Positions 1 to 9,000 of a stretch of DNA of 47,879 bases are shown here, piece after piece. A program made the translations under genes and the position numbers. Within the stretch, counting starts at the first letter, position 1, and each line of letters opens with the position of its first letter. The notes under the pieces were generated by a model. The model was not told the DNA's origin and did no database searches. It saw only the letters and a program-made list of their open reading frames with translations. The stretch comes from a virus. The stretch is from the IMG/VR virus record IMGVR_UViG_3300046804_001595, positions 1 through 47,879 of that record; one strand, given 5' to 3'.

Positions 1-393
1 CAAGGTACTCAAGGTCTTCAAGGACATCAAGGTACTCAAGGATTACAAGGTACTCAAGGTACTCAAGGTAATCAAGGTCTTCAAGGACATCAAGGTACTC
101 AAGGATTACAAGGTAATCAAGGATTACAAGGTACTCAAGGTACTCAAGGTAATCAAGGTCTTCAAGGTACTCAAGGTACTCAAGGTACTCAAGGTAATCA
201 AGGTCTTCAGGGAGATCAAGGTACTCAAGGTACTCAAGGATTACAAGGTAATCAAGGCACTCAAGGAAGGCAAGGAACTCAAGGACCAATAAGTGATTTT
301 CAAGGAACTCAAGGGTTACAAAGCACTCAAGGACTCCAGGGTCTTGCGGGAACTGATGACATTAGTTTGGTTATTTTAGCTATGCTATTTTAA
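1..393 (+). CDS. Collagen-like tail fibre protein, C-terminal part (5' truncated)
   Basis: The reading frame is open from the first base and ends in TAA. It encodes 130 residues, almost all Gly-X-Y triplets in the form Gly-Thr/Leu/Asn/His-Gln, so the DNA looks like a tandem CAAGGTACT repeat. After about residue 115 the triplets stop and a short tail, GTDDISLVILAMLF, closes the protein. Gly-X-Y shafts form trimeric triple helices in phage fibres, and the following genes are fibre genes. The N-terminus and attachment domain lie outside the window. The near-identical repeats make copy-number change by slippage likely (inference). Confidence 0.85.
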   Translation, partial: QGTQGLQGHQGTQGLQGTQGTQGNQGLQGHQGTQGLQGNQGLQGTQGTQGNQGLQGTQGTQGTQGNQGLQGDQGTQGTQGLQGNQGTQGRQGTQGPISDFQGTQGLQSTQGLQGLAGTDDISLVILAMLF

Positions 394-403
394 AGATATT
401 AAA

Positions 404-411
404 AATAAATA
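404..411 (+). promoter_or_regulatory. Candidate T4-type late promoter (AATAAATA)
   Basis: This exact octamer lies 21 nt before the next start codon, in an intergenic stretch. It resembles the TATAAATA late promoter used by the gp55 sigma factor of T4. The same octamer recurs at a similar distance before several other genes in the window. Confidence 0.55.
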
Positions 412-432
412 AAACTAATATGAACTAAAAGA

Positions 433-807
433 ATGACAGCTCCTAATATTAGAAACCCGACCAATATTATTGGAAAAACTTCTGTAACGCAGAATGTTTC
501 TACATCTTCTCCACCTACGGCATATTTGACAAACAGTTCTGGTAGTAATAAAGTTTTTAAAATTAATAGTATTTTTGCCGCAAATAAAAATGGTTCAAAT
601 TCTTCAACCGTATCAGTATCAATAAATAACGGATCAGTTGATACTTATTTGGGATATACTATTAACGTTCCTGCCGATGCAACACAAATTCTTTCAACAA
701 AAGAAACTTATTTTTATCTAGAAGAAGGGTGGTCAATAAGAGCTCAAGCTGGAACTGCTAATATTATTGATCTAATTATTTCTTATGAGGAGATTTCTAA
801 CCAATGA
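433..807 (+). CDS. Small virion structural protein
   Basis: A 124-residue protein rich in Ser, Thr and Asn. From memory it resembles a small structural protein widespread in cyanomyoviruses and pelagiphages: it opens with MTAPNI and a 'GKTSV' segment, has a central beta-rich domain, and ends with a YLEEGWSIRAQA motif and SYEEIS. A beta-sandwich decorating or fibre-associated role is probable but not demonstrated. It follows a late-promoter-like octamer and its stop overlaps the next start (ATGA). Confidence 0.7.
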   Translation: MTAPNIRNPTNIIGKTSVTQNVSTSSPPTAYLTNSSGSNKVFKINSIFAANKNGSNSSTVSVSINNGSVDTYLGYTINVPADATQILSTKETYFYLEEGWSIRAQAGTANIIDLIISYEEISNQ

Positions 808-1961
808 GTCCACAAAGCAGTAGTCTTGGATTAATGGGTGGAGATTTTTTTAAAAGTTCAACAGAGAGAACTGGATTTAGATCTGGAATATATCGTCCAG
901 AAGATAATGCTTATATCAGAAATTATGCAGAAAATATTGACAATTTTTATTTGACTGGAAACACTTTTACTTATCCATCTACATTCTCCAATCCTAATAG
1001 TTTAAGTGGAATTTTTATTAAACCAGAATTGGATAGGATATATTCTTGTGGTGGATCTACTGAAGATACAAATGGTAATTCTACTACAGATAATTCCATA
1101 TACATGAATTATTTTAATGAAAATGGTAAAGTATCATCCATTACTTCACCAACAACTAGGCAATTAACTAGATGGATAACAGGAACTTTTAATACTACAG
1201 TAAGTTGGTATCCAGAACCAATCGGACTTTCATTTAAACCAGATGGGACACAACTAATAATGGCAGGAAATTTAATTACATATACTGCTACTGGTATTGA
1301 ATCAGTAAGAGGTCCTGTTATTTTTCAATATTCTATATCTTTAGAAAATGCATGGAACTCTAATCAAATACAAGGATATGGAGTAGGTCAAATTTTTACT
1401 TTTTTAGGAACTGGGTATACAGTGTATGCCGTAAATCCTACTCAATTTGGTGTGGCACCAACTAAAATATATGGATTTAATTCACTAGCAACCAGAATAT
1501 ATGACATATTTGTCCATCCTGATGGAACAACATTTTACTATCTTATGGGAGGTTCTAATGTCAGTACTTTGTATCAGGGTAGTATTTCCTCTGCCTGGGA
1601 TATTGGAAGTGCTGGAGGTAATTTAACTTTTAATACTGCATCTTTAACAATAAATCCGGATTTAGTTAGTTCTTTTAGTTTGATTGGATATTTTTCTGGA
1701 ATTACATTTAATTCCACGGGAACAAAACTATATGCTATATCAAAATCATATGGTGGAACAATTTTTCAATATAATTTAGGAACACCTTGGCAAATAAGCA
1801 CTGCGACTTTTGATCGTTTTTTGGTTGTTGGACAATATAAAGGAGAAATAACAGGATCACCTCAAGGAATTATAATGCTTCCTGATGGAGAGACCATGAT
1901 TTGTGCTGGTCTCAATTCATTCACTGGAACATTATATGATTATTCAGTTTTACCTTACTAA
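804..1961 (+). CDS. Propeller-like tail/adhesion protein, copy 1
   Basis: A 385-residue protein with an N-terminal GIYRPEDNAYI segment and then repeated blades of the type 'G-(hydrophobic)-SFKPDGTQL...', 'HPDGTTFYYL', 'FNSTGTKLYAIS', 'LPDGETMICAG', each followed by a 'QYxLxxPW'-like strand. Such repeats are typical of WD40/YVTN-style beta-propellers. It overlaps the upstream gene by 4 nt and is followed 5 nt later by a paralogue. Its position among fibre genes suggests a surface-binding or host-recognition role. That role is inferred from fold and context. Confidence 0.65.
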   Translation: MSPQSSSLGLMGGDFFKSSTERTGFRSGIYRPEDNAYIRNYAENIDNFYLTGNTFTYPSTFSNPNSLSGIFIKPELDRIYSCGGSTEDTNGNSTTDNSIYMNYFNENGKVSSITSPTTRQLTRWITGTFNTTVSWYPEPIGLSFKPDGTQLIMAGNLITYTATGIESVRGPVIFQYSISLENAWNSNQIQGYGVGQIFTFLGTGYTVYAVNPTQFGVAPTKIYGFNSLATRIYDIFVHPDGTTFYYLMGGSNVSTLYQGSISSAWDIGSAGGNLTFNTASLTINPDLVSSFSLIGYFSGITFNSTGTKLYAISKSYGGTIFQYNLGTPWQISTATFDRFLVVGQYKGEITGSPQGIIMLPDGETMICAGLNSFTGTLYDYSVLPY

Positions 1962-1966
1962 AGCAT

Positions 1967-2989
1967 ATGAAACTCGGTCTTTTAGGTTTTTCTGGAAATA
2001 GTGTTAAAAGTAGAACTGATACTTTGGGAGTTTATCGCCCAGAAAGTAACCGCCATATACAAATTTACAATGGAAAAACAAGATTTTATCAATTTTGGGG
2101 TCAAAAACAAGTTATTAATAGTTCCACTTTAAAATCTATTACTGGATTAACCTTTAAACCAGATGGCACTCAAGTCTATATTCTTGCCGATGGTGACAAT
2201 AGCATTTATCAGTATAATCTTCCCACTCCTTGGGACATTACTTCTATATCTTCAATAACTCCAACATCAAGTGCAGAACTTAGTAATTATTTGTATAGTA
2301 GAACTGGTGCTATTTATACTTTAACTCAAACTACAGGAGTTGCTTTTAGTTCTGATGGATCATTAATGACTATAGTTGATAATAATGATCGCAAGATAGT
2401 ACAATTTACTTTATCTACTCCATGGACTGTTAGTTCCAGAACATTTACAAATACAACAACTGACAATGATCGTACATTGTGGTATTTACCATCTTGTAAT
2501 AGTGTTAGAGATGTTTCTTTTTCTAATGATGGATCTAAATTATTTGCCTTAGTTACAAATACTTCAGATGTTATGTCTATATCTCAATTTACTTTAAATT
2601 CTGGAGCCACTGCATTTAATATTGGGACTAAGGGATCTCCAAACTATACAATTCTTAATTTATTAAATATATCTAATTTAGATACTACGATGAGAGGAAT
2701 GTGTTTTAACAATAGTGGGTCAAAATTATATCTTTGTGGATTAACAAAGGCTCAAATTTATGGTTTAGATTTGACCAGTCCATTTTTATGGGATGAATCA
2801 AATCCAGTTAATTATGATAATGGAAGTTTTTTATATGATGGACTTATTGCTGGGCGTGAAGGTACTCCAGAAGCTGTTTTTATCAACACAGAATCAAATA
2901 ATATGGATTTATATGTGGTTGGAGCTGATAATAGACTTGGTGTAAGCAGGTATAATATAATATATCAATACAAATTAATACAAAAATAA
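1967..2989 (+). CDS. Propeller-like tail/adhesion protein, copy 2
   Basis: 340 residues, paralogous to the gene before it. It shares the N-terminal 'GVYRPESNRHI' box and blade motifs such as LTFKPDGTQVYILA, 'AFSSDGSLMTIV', 'SFSNDGSKLFALV' and 'CFNNSGSKLYLCG', with 'QYNLPTPW' and 'QFTLSTPW' spacer strands. Its end, NIIYQYKLIQK, is echoed by the remnant gene just downstream. Tandem copies of adhesion-type propellers next to fibres suggest diversification of the receptor-binding apparatus. Confidence 0.65.
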   Translation: MKLGLLGFSGNSVKSRTDTLGVYRPESNRHIQIYNGKTRFYQFWGQKQVINSSTLKSITGLTFKPDGTQVYILADGDNSIYQYNLPTPWDITSISSITPTSSAELSNYLYSRTGAIYTLTQTTGVAFSSDGSLMTIVDNNDRKIVQFTLSTPWTVSSRTFTNTTTDNDRTLWYLPSCNSVRDVSFSNDGSKLFALVTNTSDVMSISQFTLNSGATAFNIGTKGSPNYTILNLLNISNLDTTMRGMCFNNSGSKLYLCGLTKAQIYGLDLTSPFLWDESNPVNYDNGSFLYDGLIAGREGTPEAVFINTESNNMDLYVVGADNRLGVSRYNIIYQYKLIQK

Positions 2990-3002
2990 CATTTTATGGT
3001 GA

Positions 3003-3320
3003 CTTGACAACTCACCAGTCTTTGAATATGAATATATTTTATGGAACGACAAAGAAGACATTGATTTATTCATAAAAAATGAATATCCACAATACTGGAA
3101 AATCTATAAAAAGTTACCTTCGCATATGTTAAAAATAGATTTTGCAAGAATTGCAATTATCTATAAGTATGGTGGATATTATTCTGGATTTTTGGGAGGG
3201 ATAGAACGAGATAATGCAAAAATATGTGGTTTTTCAAACGGAAAGGGAGATGGATTTGATACTTTCTGTATTGTTGCTTCCGATAACAAGATATATCAAT
3301 TTGAAGTTATAAAAAGTTAA
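3003..3320 (+). pseudogene. Remnant: truncated GT32-like glycosyltransferase core fused to a tail-protein C-terminus
   Basis: The frame is open from just after an in-frame TGA to TAA. It has no good start until an internal ATG at 3126. Residues read from the left give YEYILWNDKED, KNEYPQYWKIY, 'KLPSHMLKIDFARIAIIYKYGGYYSG'. This is the Trp-x-Asp and 'AD-x-x-R...Y-GG-x-Y' pattern of DXD sugar-transferase (Gly_transf_sug/GT32-like) proteins. The catalytic DxD that should follow GGxY is missing. The last 35 residues (DTFCIVASDNKIYQFEVIKS) instead resemble the C-termini of the neighbouring propeller proteins. A TTGACA lies at 3004, but with only a poor -10. It is either a decayed insertion or a 64-residue product from 3126. 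Confidence 0.55.
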
Positions 3321-3322
3321 AT

Positions 3323-3329
3323 CTAAATA
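3323..3329 (+). promoter_or_regulatory. Candidate late promoter (CTAAATA)
   Basis: A variant of the late-promoter-like heptamer, 28 nt upstream of the LamG-domain gene. It is weaker support than the exact AATAAATA copies. Confidence 0.35.
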
Positions 3330-3357
3330 CTTAAAATTTTTTGAGTTATAAAAGATA

Positions 3358-5016
3358 ATGCCAATAGATGTAAATCAAGCTTCTGCCTTTAACATATTAA
3401 AAAATCTAGAATCTCAATCTAAAAGAATTAACATTGATGGTAAAGATAGTTTAAAAGAAACTAATACAAAATTACCAGACATTGTTAGAAAAAGAAACGT
3501 AACACAAGATTCTAGTGGCAAATGGGATGCTGTTGACGCAGATGATCCAAAACCATTTTCTTCTCCATCCTCACGTCATAAAAATTTTATTGATGAGATA
3601 GATGATACAATTAATCAGTACAAGAAAATTATTAGACCATTTGATGAAAATTTTTATAATATAAATCAAGAAATTAATTCTAAAAAGTCATTGATTGTAT
3701 CTTTAATTAATACTGCAGTATCTTCTGGTTGTACTTATAGTGTAGGAGATGCTGGAAATATTGGAGGAGTTGCATGTGGGATTGGATCAACAATTTATAA
3801 TGATTCCGCATTTGTAAGTTACTATCCAAATCTAACAAAAGATTCATCTCCAGGTTCAAAAATATTTAAAGTAAACACAGAATTATTAGAACCTGCACTT
3901 TTTACCAAAGGATTTCAAAATTCTTTTAAAAATAATTCTGGTAGTATGGTTGGTCTTTATTATACAATTTCAACCGACCCTAACGCACATTTATTTCCAT
4001 TTAATATATCATTTCCCCCATTATCATCATCTCAAGCAAATATTTGTGCAGGGTATGGAAGTTCTATATTAAGTATTGCCCAAGAATTAATTGATTTAAG
4101 ATCTAAAAGAAATAGTATACTGGCAGAAGTTAATTCTTTAAAAGAAGATAAAACTTCAGAAGAAGTTGTTAGTTGGGGAGCAACAAGAAATAAAAAGTCT
4201 AATCAATCTGCAAAAAAACGATTAAATAAACAAATAAACAATATAAGAAAATATTTAGAAGATATAGTTTCGGAAGATTTGATTATACATTTAAATTCTA
4301 CAAAAAGTTATGGCGTTCAATATTATATTGAAAATACAACTGGGGTTGGAATTGTAAGTAGTTTTATAAATCTAAGCAATGAGGCTTCTTCACCAGATCC
4401 AATTAATAAACCAAATTATGTTGGATTTTCTGGGAATGATACCACATTTACCGTTCCTTCAATAAGTTTAAATGGTATCAATCAATATTTTGTAATTAAT
4501 AAAGAATATATTAACGATCCTATTTCTGGAATACCCGATGGAGATACTTCATATAGCATTGAGTCTTGGTTTAAAGTTTCAAGCGATTCAAATCTTTCCA
4601 CTTCACCAACTGATGGTGGATCTACAATTGTAGGAATTAATTCTATACATGGAATAGGATTGCAAGTTTATAAACCAAGTTCAGGTCTTACAGTTAATTT
4701 TGGATCTCGTGGTAGTGGAAGTATTGATAGTGGACAAACTTTATCTTTAAATACTTGGTATCATGTTGTTGCTGTTCGAGAACAAAACGTGAATAGTAGA
4801 ATTTATATAAATTCTGGAATCAGCAGTTTATCTTCAACATCAGGATTAGATATAATTACTACTCCAGGTCTAATGCAAATTGGATATGCTGGAACACACA
4901 TAGGTCAATATTTTTCTGGAAATATTGGAATTATTAGAATTTATAAAAAAGCTTTAAGTGATGCTGAAGTTTTAAGAAATTATGAAGCAGATAAAATAGA
5001 TTTCGGACACTCTTGA
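3358..5016 (+). CDS. Virion/tail protein with C-terminal LamG-like jelly-roll domain
   Basis: 552 residues. The first ~310 residues are mixed helical and low-similarity, including a stretch with 'SLKEDKTSEEVVSWGATRNKKSNQSAKKR'-type charge (about 255-290). From about residue 365 comes a concanavalin-A/laminin-G-3 domain: SLNGINQYFVI, 'DTSYSIESWFKVS', 'LNTWYHVVAVRE', 'RIYINSG', and the closing 'FSGNIGIIRIYKKALSDAEV' segment, all hallmarks of the family. These jelly rolls commonly bind glycans, so a host-polysaccharide contact is likely. No RBS is obvious. A host-type promoter starts right at its stop codon. Confidence 0.75.
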   Translation: MPIDVNQASAFNILKNLESQSKRINIDGKDSLKETNTKLPDIVRKRNVTQDSSGKWDAVDADDPKPFSSPSSRHKNFIDEIDDTINQYKKIIRPFDENFYNINQEINSKKSLIVSLINTAVSSGCTYSVGDAGNIGGVACGIGSTIYNDSAFVSYYPNLTKDSSPGSKIFKVNTELLEPALFTKGFQNSFKNNSGSMVGLYYTISTDPNAHLFPFNISFPPLSSSQANICAGYGSSILSIAQELIDLRSKRNSILAEVNSLKEDKTSEEVVSWGATRNKKSNQSAKKRLNKQINNIRKYLEDIVSEDLIIHLNSTKSYGVQYYIENTTGVGIVSSFINLSNEASSPDPINKPNYVGFSGNDTTFTVPSISLNGINQYFVINKEYINDPISGIPDGDTSYSIESWFKVSSDSNLSTSPTDGGSTIVGINSIHGIGLQVYKPSSGLTVNFGSRGSGSIDSGQTLSLNTWYHVVAVREQNVNSRIYINSGISSLSSTSGLDIITTPGLMQIGYAGTHIGQYFSGNIGIIRIYKKALSDAEVLRNYEADKIDFGHS

Positions 5017-5041
5017 CAAGTTGGGCAAAGTCGCGTATCAT
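5013..5041 (+). promoter_or_regulatory. Sigma-70-type promoter TTGACA-N17-TATCAT
   Basis: The -35 TTGACA at 5013-5018 overlaps the stop of the LamG gene. The -10 TATCAT at 5036-5041 follows at the ideal 17-nt spacing. It would transcribe the small gene and antitoxin-like gene downstream independently of late transcription. Confidence 0.7.
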
Positions 5042-5069
5042 ATGGGGGTAATCAAAAAAAATCCCACAC

Positions 5070-5261
5070 ATGCCTTCCAATACTGAAGAATATCTCACAC
5101 GATGTGTTGTTGATACTCTTGCTCGTAAATTTTACCTATATTCCAGTGAAGGTGGTGAAAAAGTAGTTGAATGTGATACCGTTGATCAATTTATGAATGT
5201 ACTGGAGGTGGTACGCACTCAAGTAAACGAAGATTGTCTTACATACAGTAGTCCTTTTTGA
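5070..5261 (+). CDS. Conserved cyanophage hypothetical protein
   Basis: 63 residues; I recall similar proteins from cyanomyoviruses, with the shared segments TRCVVDTLARKFYL and VECDTVDQFMNVLEVVR. No catalytic motif is visible. It is the first gene behind a sigma-70-type promoter, which points to expression early in infection. The next gene starts 3 nt after its stop. Confidence 0.6.
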   Translation: MPSNTEEYLTRCVVDTLARKFYLYSSEGGEKVVECDTVDQFMNVLEVVRTQVNEDCLTYSSPF

Positions 5262-5264
5262 AAA

Positions 5265-5438
5265 ATGGAAGTTTTTACCGTGGAAGAATTTCAAGAACGT
5301 TTCGATGAACTTATAGAACGAGTTGAGAATGGAGAGAAATTAGGTATCATCAACGAGAACGGGCAGGCAGCAGTTATGATGCCCGCAGATGACGAACTCA
5401 TACGAATACACACAGAACTAAATAACGAAGCACCTTGA
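5265..5438 (+). CDS. Phd/YefM-like antitoxin-type small protein
   Basis: 57 residues. The sequence TVEEFQERFDELIERVENG, then 'EKLGIINENGQAAVMMPADDELI', follows the Phd/YefM pattern: an N-terminal beta strand, a helix with 'F...LDxxxxG', then a 'xxIxxxxGxxxAVMxP' hairpin. Full-length antitoxins run to about 80 residues and carry a toxin-binding tail. This one ends soon after the DNA-binding/dimerisation part, and no toxin gene adjoins it. It could act as a regulator or as an orphan antitoxin against a host toxin (inference). Its last codons overlap the -35 of the tRNA promoter. Confidence 0.6.
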   Translation: MEVFTVEEFQERFDELIERVENGEKLGIINENGQAAVMMPADDELIRIHTELNNEAP

Positions 5439-5463
5439 CAAAGAGTTCCAGATCCTCTATAAT
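5435..5463 (+). promoter_or_regulatory. Perfect consensus sigma-70 promoter TTGACA-N17-TATAAT
   Basis: TTGACA at 5435-5440 and TATAAT at 5458-5463 with exactly 17 nt between. The -35 shares bases with the stop of the antitoxin-like gene. The tRNA-Ile starts 15 nt after the -10, so this drives the tRNA pair. Confidence 0.85.
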
Positions 5464-5478
5464 TAATCTGGTTTTTAT

Positions 5479-5550
5479 GGTTCTGTCGCCTATTGGTTAA
5501 GGCCGACACCTTATAAGTGTCTGAATGGAGTTCAATTCTCCACAGAACCA
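5479..5550 (+). tRNA. tRNA-Ile, anticodon UAU
   Basis: A good cloverleaf: acceptor GGTTCTG/CAGAACC, a 3-bp D stem GCC/GGC, anticodon stem GACAC/GTGTC with loop CTTATAA (anticodon TAT, T33, A37), and T stem TGGAG/CTCCA with loop TTCAATT. The discriminator is A, and CCA is not fully encoded. It reads AUA, a codon favoured by AT-rich phage genes and rarer in many marine picocyanobacterial hosts. It sits directly behind a consensus promoter. Confidence 0.9.
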
Positions 5551-5554
5551 CCTT

Positions 5555-5626
5555 GCTCGTTTAGCTATCTAGGAAAGCACCGATCTCATAAATCGGCATA
5601 GGTCGGGGCAGAACCGACAACGAGCA
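5555..5626 (+). tRNA. tRNA-like gene, anticodon CAU, with non-canonical T loop
   Basis: It starts four nt after the tRNA-Ile. Acceptor GCTCGTT/AACGAGC (7 bp), T8-A9, a 3-bp D stem GCT/AGC with GG in the loop, anticodon stem CCGAT/ATCGG with loop CTCATAA (anticodon CAT), a 5-nt variable region, and T stem GTCGG/CCGAC. The seven-base T loop is GGCAGAA instead of TTCRANY. The anticodon would fit elongator tRNA-Met or a lysidine-modified tRNA-Ile2. The odd T loop means it may be a decayed or divergent tRNA that standard scans miss. Confidence 0.6.
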
Positions 5627-5638
5627 TAAAAACATAAA

Positions 5639-5646
5639 AATAAATA
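5639..5646 (+). promoter_or_regulatory. Candidate T4-type late promoter (AATAAATA)
   Basis: An exact octamer 19 nt before the next start codon, in the gap after the tRNA pair. Confidence 0.5.
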
Positions 5647-5665
5647 TAAGATATGGGAAAACCCT

Positions 5666-5971
5666 ATGTCTTATCGTATTGATCACGCATACTGCTGGTA
5701 CAATAATGGCAGTATGATCGTGAAGATGTATTTCATCAATCATGTTCCTTTCACGTTTGATGAAATGCCTGATGGTCATTTATATGATCAAGATCTTTGT
5801 AGAGCAGCAGATAAGAATCGTACATTTGAACCAGAAGATTTATATAAAAGTTCTTTCTATCTTATAGATGAACAAGCACATCCGTGCCTTTTTTCAATTG
5901 AGTTAGAGAATCCTGAAGATATGCCGGATGATGATTATTATGTCTTTGATGAAGAAGATTTAATGAACTAA
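5666..5971 (+). CDS. Hypothetical acidic protein
   Basis: 101 residues with an acidic C-terminal third (PEDMPDDDYYVFDEEDLMN). I do not recognise the family. It lies between the tRNA island and the giant fibre gene behind a late-promoter-like octamer, so co-expression with the virion genes is likely. A chaperone or assembly role would be a guess. Confidence 0.55.
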   Translation: MSYRIDHAYCWYNNGSMIVKMYFINHVPFTFDEMPDGHLYDQDLCRAADKNRTFEPEDLYKSSFYLIDEQAHPCLFSIELENPEDMPDDDYYVFDEEDLMN

Positions 5972-5975
5972 ATAA
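5969..5975 (+). promoter_or_regulatory. Candidate late promoter (CTAAATA)
   Basis: A variant heptamer overlapping the stop codon of the preceding gene, 31 nt upstream of the giant fibre gene. Confidence 0.35.
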
Positions 5976-6006
5976 AACATAGAAATATTTTGGTTCATAT
6001 AATCCG

Positions 6007-9000
6007 ATGCCTCTCAATAAGTTAGAGAATTTTATAAAGAATTATGAAGGTAGAATTCTTTATGTTAATCCAAATGATCTAGATGCTACTGATAGTATTA
6101 CCAATCAAGGTAATTCTCTCACAAAACCATTTAAAACTATTCAAAGAGCACTTCTTGAGTCTTCAAGATTTTCTTTTGTTTCTGGAAATAACAATGATAA
6201 AAATGATAGAACAACAATTTTAGTATATCCAGCTGAACATATTATTGATAATAGACCTGGTTATGGAATTAAAAAAGTTGGAACTGCTCTGGCAGAAGCC
6301 GTATCTCCTGATGGATCAATAACACTTCCTGCAAGTGATGAATTTACATTAACTTTAGATTCTAATTTTGATTTAACTCAAGAAGATAATATTCTCTATA
6401 AATTTAATAGCGTAAATGGTGGTGTTATTTTACCACGAGGAACTTCAGTTGTAGGATTAGATCTTAGAAAAACTAAAATTCGCCCAAAATATGTTCCAAA
6501 TCCAACTGATTCTGTTGTTCCCAATTCTTCAATATTTAAAATTACTGGAAATTGTTTCTTCTGGAATTTTTCGTTCTTTGATGCTGATGAAAATGAATTA
6601 GTTTATACTAATCATCAAGTTTTTACTAGGTCTTCAGGAAATCAATCCATTCCAACATTTTCTCATCATAAACTAACTTGTTTTGAATATGCTGATGGTG
6701 TAAATGTTCCTCTTGGATATGACATTACAGATCTTGATATGTATTATGCGAAGATTTCTAATGCTTTTAATGAAGGATCTGGAAGACAAATTCCTGCCGC
6801 TCAAAAATGGCCTCTATCTCCACAAGCATTTTCTAAAGAACGTCCCGAATGGGAAATTGTCGGAGCATTTGGTTCGGACCCTATTAATGTATCGTCTTTA
6901 TTCTCTGGAGATTCTGCTACACCAAGTCCAGTTGTAACAGTAAATACTGTTACTGATCATGGTTTAACTGCAGGAACTCCAATTAAAATTAGGGGAGCTA
7001 ATGTTAAAGATTATAATATCACAACAACAGTACAGAGTGTTACTGGACCTAACTCATTTACTTATCTTTTATCTTTTGTAAGACCTGATTTAAATGCAAA
7101 TCCCAGTGGTTCAATAACCGTTACCATTGAAACTGATACTGTAAAGGGTGCTTCTCCTTATGTTTTCAATACTTCATTACGTTCTGTATGGGGTATGAAT
7201 GGTATGCACGCCGATGGAAGCAAGGCTTCTGGTTTTCGTTCCATGGTTGTTGCTCAATTTACCGGAGTATCTCTACAAAAGGATGATAGGGCGTTTGTAA
7301 AATATGATCCCATCTCTAGAAATTATTCTGGGATTCCAATTACAAAATCTCTTGGAACTAAACTTTCTTCCGAATCTGCTTCTATTGATAATTCAACAAT
7401 ATATCACTTAGATAGTGATGCAATTTATAGAAAAGGGTGGGAAACAAGTCATGTTAAATGTTCAAATGATGCAATTATTCAGGTTGTATCTGTTTTTGCT
7501 ATTGGATTTAGCAAGCATTTTGATGCTCAATCTGGTGGTGACCAGTCAATTACAAACTCAAACTCAAATTTTGGACAAATTGCTTTATCTGCAAGCGGAT
7601 TCAAAAAAGAAGCATTTAGTAAAGATGATTATGGATATATTACATCTATTATCACCCCTAGGTCTATTGTATCTACAGAATCAAAAATTGATTGGATTCC
7701 TATAGATGTTGGATTAACAACATCTGTTGGGATTTCAAGTCATTTATATCTTTTTGGATTTAATTCTTTAGATAATGTTCCACCTAATCTTATTCAGGGA
7801 TATAGAGTAGGTGCAAAAAAAGACGATAGATTATATCTGGAACTGCCAAATACAGATATAAAAAGTGCCAAAATTTTAATGACTGATGATGTACTTGTTT
7901 CTGGTGGAGCAAATACTATATCTGGAAGTACATCAGCAATAAAAGAATATATTGTAGGAAGTTTAACAACTGCACCAAATTATGATACACTTCAGTTTAC
8001 TACTGGGCATAATTTACAAACTGGAGAAAAAATAATAATCATTAGTGATATTGGAGATTTGCCGGAAAATATAACGGAACATAAAATATATTATGCAATT
8101 AAAGTAGATAACACTAAAATTAAATTAGCATCTTCTTTTACAAACGCACAAAATGGTGTTGCCTTAAAAATGTATGGAGGATCTGAATTAAAAATTCAAA
8201 GTAGAGTTTCTGACAGAAACTCTGGAGAACTTGGATCCCCAATTCATTTTGACCCAAATCATAATAATTGGTTTATTTATGTTGAGCATAATAACGAACT
8301 TTATAATTCTATTGCTTCTCTTGGTACTGTTGGATTTGATGAGCCAAGGACAGGAGTAACGTATTTGAGAAGAGTCGTAGATTCTCGTAGTTTAGATGAA
8401 AAAATTTATAAAGTTAGAATTGCAATTCCAAAAGAGGCTCCAAACGGAAAAGATCCACAAGATGGATTTGTTATACAAGAATCTAGTACAACTGGAGCAA
8501 TTACAGATTCAGATTTTAGCTATTCATCAATTGATGAAAGTAATTATAATTTTAAGAGAAATTATAGATTTATTAGTACTTGTACAGAATCAAATGGTAC
8601 AGTTACCGTTGTTACAGAACTTCCTCATAATTTAAATGTTAATGATAGAGTTTTAATTAAAAATGTTAAATCATCAACAAATTTAAATGGAGTTGGTGTA
8701 ACAGGATTTAATGGTGATTTTATCGTTTCTGATGTTTCTGATGCAAATACTTTTAGTTATTCTACAACCGATTATAATTCAATAATACATAATGTTGGTA
8801 TTTTTTCTGGTCCAACGTCTAGAAGCACTACGTTACCTAGATTTGAAAGAAATGACTTACAATCTAATTTCTTTATTTACAGATCGGAAACTATTTCCCC
8901 ATATATTTTCAATGTTCAAGACGGTATTTATCATGCTTATGTTCTAAAATCTGATAATGCAGTACCAGATCATTTTACAGATTACAAATATAATCAAAAT

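Noticed and set aside
1-350. Non-coding tandem repeat
   Set aside because: The CAAGGTACT repeat is in frame with an open collagen-like (Gly-X-Gln) protein ending in a proper stop.
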